Of a DNA stretch of 11,245 bases, positions 6,371 through 11,245 are shown piece by piece. This DNA is from an uncultured Cellvibrio sp. GTDB lineage: Bacteria > Pseudomonadota > Gammaproteobacteria > Pseudomonadales > Cellvibrionaceae. The stretch spans positions 1-11,245 of the forward strand of contig CAMLRI010000023.1 in assembly GCA_946482385.1 (NCBI GenBank), written 5' to 3'. The notes beneath the pieces were generated by a model. That model had not been told where the DNA came from. It saw nothing but the letters and a program-made list of their open reading frames with translations, and made no database searches. A program made the position numbers and the translations under genes. Each line of letters opens with the position of its first letter. Within the stretch, counting starts at the first letter, position 1.

Positions 6371-6401
6371 CCGGTAGCTGGCAACAGCTACCGGATTTTT
6401 T
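6371..6401 (+). terminator. Second, stronger rho-independent terminator
   Basis: CCGGTAGCTG (6371-6380) and CAGCTACCGG (6385-6394) form a perfect 10-bp stem capped by GCAA, a GNRA-type tetraloop, with six T residues at 6396-6401. The stem includes the TAG stop codon (6390-6388) of the convergent transporter. On the minus strand the stem is followed by A residues, so it would terminate mainly plus-strand transcription. Confidence 0.85.
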
Positions 6402-7623
6402 CCTCCCCCTGGGATAAATCCCGCCCCGACTTCACCTTGGCAAAGGCCCAAAGCGCCAGCACCACCAACAGCAGGTTGGCGGCAAATACCTGCGCATAAC
6501 CCCAATAATCGGCCACCAAGCCCACCATCAGGCTACTGAGCAGATTACCCATATGGGTGGTATTGGTATAAAGCGCCGAGGCACTGCCCGAGCGGCCAGG
6601 CATCAACTCCTGAATCACCGATACCCCCAACCCGGCCAATACCCCGACAAAGATGGCGTTGCACACCTGCAGGGCAAACAACTGCCACAGCTCGCTGGCC
6701 AGGTATACCCCCAGGTACAGCAGGAGCGCGGCCACGCAGGCGCAGCGAATCAGCAGCATCAGCGGCACCCGCGCGGCGTAGTAGCCGGCCAACAGCATAA
6801 AAGGCACTTCCAGGGCGGCGGTACTGCCCATCAACCAGCCGACCCAGCGCACGTCTATGGCGAGGTTGTCCTGCAGGTGAATTGGCAGGCTGATGAAGTA
6901 GGCATTGTTGGTGCCCCACAAGAGCGAGAAACCCAACACACACAAAATCAACGACCGCTTCACCGCCGGCGCCAAGGGGGGAAAGCCAGCCACTGGCGGG
7001 AGCGAACCATCCCCGGCCGGCACCTGGGCCAGAAGCCTTTTCGCGGGCAGGCGCGGCAGCAGCTTCCAACTCGCCCCCGCCACCAATAAATAAAGGCCGG
7101 CCGCTATGCCATAACTCCAATCAAACCCCAAATAGCCCGCCAACAAAAAACCCGCCGGTGGCCCCGCCACCCAGGCAAAGGCGATTTGCGCGCGCACTAT
7201 GGCATTGAACAGGGGGATGCGATCGGGCGGGATTTCCCCCTCAGCGTAATCCAGGCTGTAGGCCAGCATCTGGGCAAAGGACACCATCGACAAGCTAAAC
7301 ACCAGAACCGCCGTGCCAGCCACCAACCAATAATGGCGCGACCAGGCAAACACCAGGCAGGACAAGGCACCCAGCACACAAAAAGCGGCCACCAGCGGGC
7401 GGCGGTCGCCGAGCTGATCCGACCAGCGGCCAATCCAGTGGTTGTAGGCAATGCTGGCCAGGGCAATACCGGCAAAGGGCAACCCAACCAGCAGCGGGCG
7501 CACCCCTATCTCCTTGGCCAGGAACAAGCTGAAGGTGGGCAACACCAGGGCGCCCACCAGGCCCACGGCAAAAAACAACAGGTAGATACTCAGGGCAATG
7601 GGGCGAAACAGCGGTGAAGTCAC
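6388..7623 (-). CDS. SET-family sugar efflux transporter (MFS, SetA-like)
   Basis: The protein has 411 residues with about 12 hydrophobic segments and the MFS loop 2-3 motif as GRWSDQLGDRRP (65-76). It resembles E. coli SetA along its length. The clearest blocks are VRAQIAFAWVAGPP (143-156; SetA MRAQLSLAWVIGPP), GWLMGSTAALEVPFMLLAGYY (262-282) and IFVGVLAGLGVSVIQELMPG (324-343) followed by RSGSASALYTN. SET proteins export sugars and sugar analogues by proton exchange, relieving sugar-phosphate or saccharide stress. The substrate here cannot be read from the sequence. Translation begins at a GTG (7623-7621) with a weak GGA 7 nt upstream. A LacI-type palindrome lies 41-54 bp before the start, suggesting sugar-responsive control. 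The gene stands alone, converging with the DUF4382 gene. Confidence 0.9.
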   Translation of the reverse strand: MTSPLFRPIALSIYLLFFAVGLVGALVLPTFSLFLAKEIGVRPLLVGLPFAGIALASIAYNHWIGRWSDQLGDRRPLVAAFCVLGALSCLVFAWSRHYWLVAGTAVLVFSLSMVSFAQMLAYSLDYAEGEIPPDRIPLFNAIVRAQIAFAWVAGPPAGFLLAGYLGFDWSYGIAAGLYLLVAGASWKLLPRLPAKRLLAQVPAGDGSLPPVAGFPPLAPAVKRSLILCVLGFSLLWGTNNAYFISLPIHLQDNLAIDVRWVGWLMGSTAALEVPFMLLAGYYAARVPLMLLIRCACVAALLLYLGVYLASELWQLFALQVCNAIFVGVLAGLGVSVIQELMPGRSGSASALYTNTTHMGNLLSSLMVGLVADYWGYAQVFAANLLLVVLALWAFAKVKSGRDLSQGEEKIR

Positions 7624-7663
7624 AGGTCAATCCCGATGGGCAACAGATAGCGACTAGGATAGC

Positions 7664-7677
7664 TGAAACCGGTTTCA
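7664..7677. promoter_or_regulatory. LacI/GalR-family operator
   Basis: TGAAACCGGTTTCA is a perfect 14-bp palindrome with a central CG and fits the LacI-family pattern TGWAANCGNTNWCA exactly. It overlaps TTGAAA (minus strand, 7678-7673), a possible -35 element of the transporter promoter, although no good -10 box follows at standard spacing. I recall this same core reported for E. coli AscG, a beta-glucoside regulator, but did not verify it. No LacI-type gene lies in the window. Confidence 0.7.
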
Positions 7678-7720
7678 AGCACCCGTTTCTTTAGGCGACC
7701 AGATCCACTGGGGCTTAGGC

Positions 7721-7726
7721 TATAAT
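7721..7726 (+). promoter_or_regulatory. TATAAT -10 box for the 7837-9627 gene run
   Basis: A perfect TATAAT occurs 111 bp before the ATG at 7837. Transcription would start near 7733 and give a leader of about 100 nt. The -35 position at 17 bp reads ACCAGA, a weak match, so the promoter call relies on the -10 box and on its position between divergent genes. Confidence 0.5.
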
Positions 7727-7752
7727 CGCCGCTCTTTTTATCAATGCACTTT

Positions 7753-7786
7753 TTACCTGTGCTTGCCTGTTACCTGTGCTTGCCTG
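7753..7786. repeat. Exact 17-bp tandem duplication in a leader
   Basis: TTACCTGTGCTTGCCTG occurs at 7753-7769 and again, without a gap, at 7770-7786. It lies in the presumed 5' leader of the gene at 7837. A frame beginning at 7744 runs through it and into that gene, but no ribosome-binding site precedes it. The copies are identical, indicating a recent slippage duplication or a conserved double site. Confidence 0.85.
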
Positions 7787-7836
7787 TGCATTTTTCCCAG
7801 AGTCATTATCAAAGGCCCTTACCCCAAGGATTCCGC

Positions 7837-8154
7837 ATGTATTGCATCAGCATCCAGATCCAACCCGCCGTCGCCCGCAGTTTCGAGCGCCGCGAACTGC
7901 TTGAGCGGGTGCGCCCTATCCGCTCCCCCGAAGTTGATGCCTACGAAGAAAAGGGCAAACTCTTTTTAAGCTTTAACTTTTTCACCGAATTTCCCCAGCA
8001 ACTCTGGCCACAACTCCAGGCCGCGCTCTACCAGGATGCCGATTACGGCGCGATTATCGGCCCGGTATCGGTAGCCATTTGCGAAGATGAAGAAAGCGGC
8101 GATTGCCTGCTGCTACACCATTTCGACCCCAGCGAAACCCTCGACAAGCTGTAA
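7837..8154 (+). CDS. Small protein upstream of rbgA, function unknown
   Basis: The gene encodes 105 residues, acidic in the C-terminal half (EDEESGD, 83-89; FDPSETLDKL at the end). It has no signal peptide or membrane helix. The middle, KLFLSFNFFTEFPQQLWPQL (41-60), is rich in aromatic residues and probably the folded core; the sequence has two cysteines in the C-terminal part (C82, C90). I do not recognise a family. The start at 7837 has AAGGA (7826-7830) 6 nt upstream; an in-frame ATG at 7744 lacks this and would add a segment encoded by the tandem repeat. It ends 7 nt before the rbgA start and is presumably co-transcribed with it. Codon use resembles the neighbours, so it is very likely a real gene. 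Confidence 0.78.
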   Translation: MYCISIQIQPAVARSFERRELLERVRPIRSPEVDAYEEKGKLFLSFNFFTEFPQQLWPQLQAALYQDADYGAIIGPVSVAICEDEESGDCLLLHHFDPSETLDKL

Positions 8155-8161
8155 ATAATCT

Positions 8162-9100
8162 ATGAGTACCATCAACTGGTTCCCCGGCCACATGCACAAG
8201 GCGCGCAAGGAAATTGCGGAAGTCATGCCCCATATGGATGTGATTATTGAAGTGATAGATGCGCGCATTCCCTTCTCCAGCGAAAACCCCCTGGTGCCCA
8301 GCCTGCGCGGGGATAAACCCCTGATCAAACTGCTCAACAAGGCCGACCTAGCCGACCCGGCCACCACCCAATTGTGGGTCGACAAGCTGGAGCAGGAGCG
8401 AGGTGTAAAAGCCCTGCCCGTCAGCCAGCAGCGCCCCGAGCAAATCCGCCAGCTGCTCAATGTTGCCACCAGCCTGGTGGGCGAGCGCCAGCGCGAAGTG
8501 CGCCCGGCGCGGGCGATGATTATGGGCATCCCCAATGTGGGCAAATCCACCATCATCAATACCCTGGCAGGCAGGGTTATCGCCAAAACCGGCAACGAGG
8601 CTGGCGTTACCAAAGCCCAGCAAAAAATCAAACTGGATAACGGCATACTGCTGACCGACACCCCCGGTTTCCTGTGGCCTAAATTATCGCCGCCATCTTG
8701 CGGCTATCGCCTGGCAATTACCGGCGCGATCAAAGACACAGTATTCGACTACGCCGACATCGCCCTCTATGCCGCAGATTATTTAAAGTGGGCCTACCCA
8801 CAGGCATTGATGCAGCGCTACCAACTGGCAGAGCTGCCGGAAACCGACCTGGAAATCCTCGATGCCATAGGCCGGGTGCGCGGTTGTACGCGCAAAGGCG
8901 GCGGGGTGGAAATGCAAAAAGTAGCGGCGCTGTTAATTACCGAACTGCGCGCTGGCCTGCTCGGCCCCATCAGCTGGGAAACCCCGGAGATGACCGCCCG
9001 CGAAGTGCAGGAAGATGCCGAAGCCGAAGCGCGCAAAAAAGCCGAGAAAGAAGAGCAGGACCGGATACGCAAACTCAAAACCAAAAAGAACCGTCGCTAG
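8162..9100 (+). CDS. rbgA: Ribosome biogenesis GTPase YlqF/RbgA
   Basis: This 312-residue protein is a circularly permuted GTPase of the YlqF/RbgA family, which in Bacillus binds the pre-50S particle and promotes late large-subunit assembly. The motif order shows the permutation: the family N-terminal signature WFPGHM (6-11), DARIP (33-37), G4 NKAD (59-62), then G1 GIPNVGKST (122-130), a probable G2 GVT (148-150) and G3 DTPG (166-169). The C-terminal domain includes AITGAIKD and DAIGRVRGC and follows the Bacillus protein closely. The last 40 residues are a charged, Lys/Glu-rich helix ending KKNRR, probably RNA-contacting. The ATG at 8162 is supported by the signature, although no strong Shine-Dalgarno sequence precedes it, so coupling to the upstream gene is likely. 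Confidence 0.95.
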   Translation: MSTINWFPGHMHKARKEIAEVMPHMDVIIEVIDARIPFSSENPLVPSLRGDKPLIKLLNKADLADPATTQLWVDKLEQERGVKALPVSQQRPEQIRQLLNVATSLVGERQREVRPARAMIMGIPNVGKSTIINTLAGRVIAKTGNEAGVTKAQQKIKLDNGILLTDTPGFLWPKLSPPSCGYRLAITGAIKDTVFDYADIALYAADYLKWAYPQALMQRYQLAELPETDLEILDAIGRVRGCTRKGGGVEMQKVAALLITELRAGLLGPISWETPEMTAREVQEDAEAEARKKAEKEEQDRIRKLKTKKNRR

Positions 9101-9126
9101 CGAACATATAACAAGAGGATCGCCGG

Positions 9127-9627
9127 ATGAAATGGCTTTATACCTTGCTCACCCTAGGCGCTTGCCTGGCCAGTTTTTATGCCGGAGTACAAGTGGGTAG
9201 CGACAAAATGGGCATGCACCATATGGCCTTCGACACTATGGGCGCGCGCCTGCAATGGCAAGCCATAGAACAGCAGGAGATCAATGCCGACCAGCTGCTG
9301 GAACAAACCCGCCAGCGCAGCCAAAACCTCATGGCTGAAACCATGAAAGTCTACGGGCAATATTTGGCAGGCTGGTCCTCCCAGGTGCCCTTTAACCGCT
9401 CACTGGATCAATTTACCCACCAGGAAATGCAAGAGCTGCACCGCGCCCTGCAACAGGCCAACCCCGGCTACCCGGAATCCACTCTGGCGTTTTTTCAGCA
9501 GGAAAAACAGGCCCTGGCACAACAGCCAGACAATGAAGAATTTATGGCAGAAATTCTGCAACAGGAGCGCGAATTTCTGTTGATGCTGGCGCGGGTTAGG
9601 CAAGCAGAGCCCGCAGCCGAAGATTAG
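9127..9627 (+). CDS. Membrane-anchored protein of unknown function
   Basis: The 166-residue product has one N-terminal hydrophobic segment (residues 3-22, with Gly and small residues, and no lipobox or clear cleavage site), so it is probably an anchor with the bulk in the periplasm. Directly after it is a Met/His-rich stretch, MGMHHM (28-33), with another Met at 38. The remainder (41-160) is highly helical and rich in Gln, Glu and Leu, possibly a coiled coil. I do not recognise a family. An AGAGG ribosome-binding site lies 8 nt before the ATG. It follows rbgA by 26 bp and probably shares its transcript. The stop codon overlaps that of the convergent gene at 9624. Confidence 0.72.
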   Translation: MKWLYTLLTLGACLASFYAGVQVGSDKMGMHHMAFDTMGARLQWQAIEQQEINADQLLEQTRQRSQNLMAETMKVYGQYLAGWSSQVPFNRSLDQFTHQEMQELHRALQQANPGYPESTLAFFQQEKQALAQQPDNEEFMAEILQQEREFLLMLARVRQAEPAAED

Positions 9628-10592
9628 TGGCTACTGATCAGCTGCGCTTGACGCAATTGCTGGCGCACTGCATCGGCAAGCAGTTCAGGGTTGTGTTGGT
9701 CGCGCAAAGACTCGGGTAACTTGAACGCATGCCAGACTACTGTCCAGGTTAAAAACTCGTCGGGCGCCAGGGTTTCCGCGGCGCCCTGCTGTTTGATTTC
9801 GATAAAAGTCAAATCCACATGGGCAAAGAGTTCCACCTCGCGCTCACCTTCGATAATCGCCTCGGGCGGTAAATCCTCAAAAATTTTCACCAACACATAA
9901 TCGCCACGGCGATAAGCCACCCAACCTTCGCGACCATCGAGCATGATTTTATGGTGGTCGTCGCGGATTTTTTTGGCCTGGTATTTAAACCAACAGAGGC
10001 CCTGCTCCAGGCTCACTTCCAAAGGATAAAAAATGCCGCTCAAGGGTGCGGTATCGCCCACCGGAAATACCACTTCACCGGCGGGCGGCAAGCGTGTCAC
10101 TTCCAGCGCCGCCACTTTTTTGTCGCGTTTACCGCGGTTGTAAATACGGTAGGTGGCGGCAATGGCATTATTGCCGGCGGGAGCATAGGTTTTGCTGAAT
10201 TGGTAACCGGTTTTGTCATCCACTCCACTGGTCAACACCAGTTGGCCACTGCGGGTATCCAGTTCGTAGGCTTGGCTATCCAATACTTCGCGGGGCGGCC
10301 AACCCCACTCAGTTTGCGGGCTGGACCAAAGCACTGTGCCGGTATCCTTGGGTTTGTCCTGCAGGTGGGGCAACACCAGCTCCTGCTGCCCCCATTTGAA
10401 AGAAACAATGCGCCCCGCCACCGATGGCAAAATCTCCATGCGCAGCTGATCCTGGGTAATCACCAAGCGGTCGCCATCGGCCTGTACATACTCAGGCAAA
10501 TCCCAGGCTGGCTGCTGGCGATTGCAACCCAGTGTGCACAATAGGCCCAACAGGAGCGACAACAAGGCGAAATATTTAATCATGCGTAACAC
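9624..10592 (-). CDS. DUF4380-like exported protein, probable lipoprotein
   Basis: The 322-residue protein has a signal sequence ending LLCTLGC (Cys23 counted from the first GTG). The lipobox is unusual, with Thr at -3, but the context suits a lipoprotein. The mature part begins with a beta-rich domain carrying LPSVAGRIVSFKWGQQELVL (55-74) and LWSSPQTEWGWPP (88-100), which match my recollection of DUF4380, a family with a galactose-mutarotase-like beta-sandwich. No catalytic pair can be assigned. The start is ambiguous: GTG at 10592 has GAGG only 4 nt upstream, while ATG at 10583 would have it 13 nt upstream and would shorten the protein by three residues. The gene lies 100 bp after cnoX on the same strand, and its stop codon overlaps the convergent gene. 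Confidence 0.75.
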   Translation of the reverse strand: MLRMIKYFALLSLLLGLLCTLGCNRQQPAWDLPEYVQADGDRLVITQDQLRMEILPSVAGRIVSFKWGQQELVLPHLQDKPKDTGTVLWSSPQTEWGWPPREVLDSQAYELDTRSGQLVLTSGVDDKTGYQFSKTYAPAGNNAIAATYRIYNRGKRDKKVAALEVTRLPPAGEVVFPVGDTAPLSGIFYPLEVSLEQGLCWFKYQAKKIRDDHHKIMLDGREGWVAYRRGDYVLVKIFEDLPPEAIIEGEREVELFAHVDLTFIEIKQQGAAETLAPDEFLTWTVVWHAFKLPESLRDQHNPELLADAVRQQLRQAQLISSH

Positions 10593-10692
10593 GGGTCCTC
10601 TGGCGTCGGGAGTGGGGCTAACCTAACGCAAAAACGCTTGTCGGCAGTGTAACCCCTTTTCCCCAGGCCAACCATTTTCCAGGGCGTAAAGC
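10593..10692. other. 100-bp gap between cnoX and the DUF4380-like gene
   Basis: The region holds the upstream sequence of the DUF4380-like gene. No clear hairpin with a T-tract follows the cnoX stop, and no convincing promoter pair is visible on the minus strand. The two genes may be co-transcribed. Confidence 0.3.
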
Positions 10693-11245
10693 CTAGTAAA
10701 GCAACGTAAATAAGCGGCGCTGAAACTCTATCGCCAGCGGGTCGCCTTTACCCAGGGCAGCGATAATCGCCGCAAAGGTTTTACGCGCTTCGCCTTCGGC
10801 GTAGTTGCGATCCTTGCGCAGTATTTCCAACAAATGCTCCAGCGCCGGGCGATACTGCGCCTCCTGATGCAGCTGCAGCGCCAGCTGATAACGCAGTGAC
10901 AAATCATCTGGCGCCTGGGCATAAGCCGCTTCCAACGCCGCCAGTTGTGGTGTTTTGGCAGCCTGTTTTTGCAATGCTATTTGCGCGCGCAGCTGTTCAT
11001 AAAAGGCGTCCTGATCCACCATTTTCACCGTATCCAAAAGCGCTTCAGCGTTGTCATATCGCTTGAGCTCTATATGGCACTGCGCCATCAAACAGGCAAT
11101 TGCCGCCGCTTGTTGCGAGGCCTCATAAGCTTCGCGTAACAGCGGTAAAGCGGCGGCGTATTCACCAGCGGCAATTAATGTTTTGCCATTGTTGAGCGGC
11201 GCCTCCCAGGGCTGGGGCAAATATTTGGCAAGCAGTTCGCGCACC
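10693..11245 (-). CDS. cnoX: CnoX (YbbN) chaperedoxin, C-terminal TPR part
   Basis: The 5' part lies beyond the right edge; 184 codons of the C-terminus are present. They contain TPR-like helical repeats: NGKTLIAAGEYAAALPLLRE, an IELKRYDNAEALLD unit and LALQLHQEAQYRPALEHLLE. They end in ALGKGDPLAIEFQRRLFTLLY-type sequence, matching the E. coli tail [21 protein letters not shown]. CnoX holds unfolding proteins during oxidative (HOCl) stress and passes them to DnaK or GroEL; its thioredoxin-fold domain would be upstream, outside this window. The first visible ATG-like codon is a GTG inside the gene, not a start. The assignment is firm for the C-terminal domain, and the absent half cannot be judged. 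Confidence 0.9.
   Translation of the reverse strand, partial: VRELLAKYLPQPWEAPLNNGKTLIAAGEYAAALPLLREAYEASQQAAAIACLMAQCHIELKRYDNAEALLDTVKMVDQDAFYEQLRAQIALQKQAAKTPQLAALEAAYAQAPDDLSLRYQLALQLHQEAQYRPALEHLLEILRKDRNYAEGEARKTFAAIIAALGKGDPLAIEFQRRLFTLLY

Noticed and set aside
7744..7836. Earlier start for the 105-residue gene
   Set aside because: The added residues are encoded largely by the tandem repeat and no ribosome-binding site precedes the ATG.
1..11245. Mobile elements, CRISPR arrays, tRNA or rRNA genes
   Set aside because: I saw no transposase, integrase, regularly spaced repeats or tRNA-like cloverleaf; the short repeats found are local to leaders and promoters.

Overview
The window looks like the chromosome of a free-living gammaproteobacterium. 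The divergent lptF/pepA pair followed by holC, the C-terminal part of cnoX, and an RbgA-type GTPase are all close to gammaproteobacterial families. Overall base composition and the many exported lipoproteins would fit a Cellvibrionaceae-like polysaccharide degrader such as Cellvibrio, but this placement is inference from gene content, not from a search. There are no tRNA or rRNA genes, insertion sequences, phage genes or CRISPR arrays. The coding density is high and every long gene is intact.

Layout. Positions 1-87 hold the start of lptF (minus strand, running off the left edge). Positions 243-2964 are a plus-strand operon of pepA (leucyl aminopeptidase), holC (DNA polymerase III chi) and a conserved gene of unknown function that usually sits between holC and valS. 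Here valS is missing, and the operon ends at a strong hairpin. Positions 2979-6327 form the most distinctive block: a minus-strand pair (a six-repeat DUF5666-like lipoprotein and a DUF6502 protein with helix-turn-helix-like segments, coding regions overlapping by ATGA) diverges from a DUF4382-type lipoprotein. The 146-bp intergenic region between them carries a pair of near-identical direct repeats 63 bp apart and a perfect inverted repeat. This is my best candidate for an undescribed system: two surface or periplasmic lipoproteins plus a possible dedicated regulator.

A cluster of three hairpins separates that block from a convergent SET-family (SetA-like) sugar efflux transporter (6388-7623). 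A perfect 14-bp LacI-family operator-like palindrome lies in front of the transporter. Divergent from it is a three-gene plus-strand run: a 105-residue unknown protein with a tandem 17-bp duplication in its leader, the ribosome-assembly GTPase rbgA/ylqF, and a membrane-anchored 166-residue unknown. Its stop codon interlocks with that of a convergent DUF4380-like exported protein (9624-10592). The right edge holds the C-terminal TPR half of cnoX (minus strand).

Together the window mixes conserved housekeeping genes (outer-membrane LPS export, peptidase, replication clamp loader, ribosome assembly, redox chaperone) with a set of poorly characterised envelope proteins.
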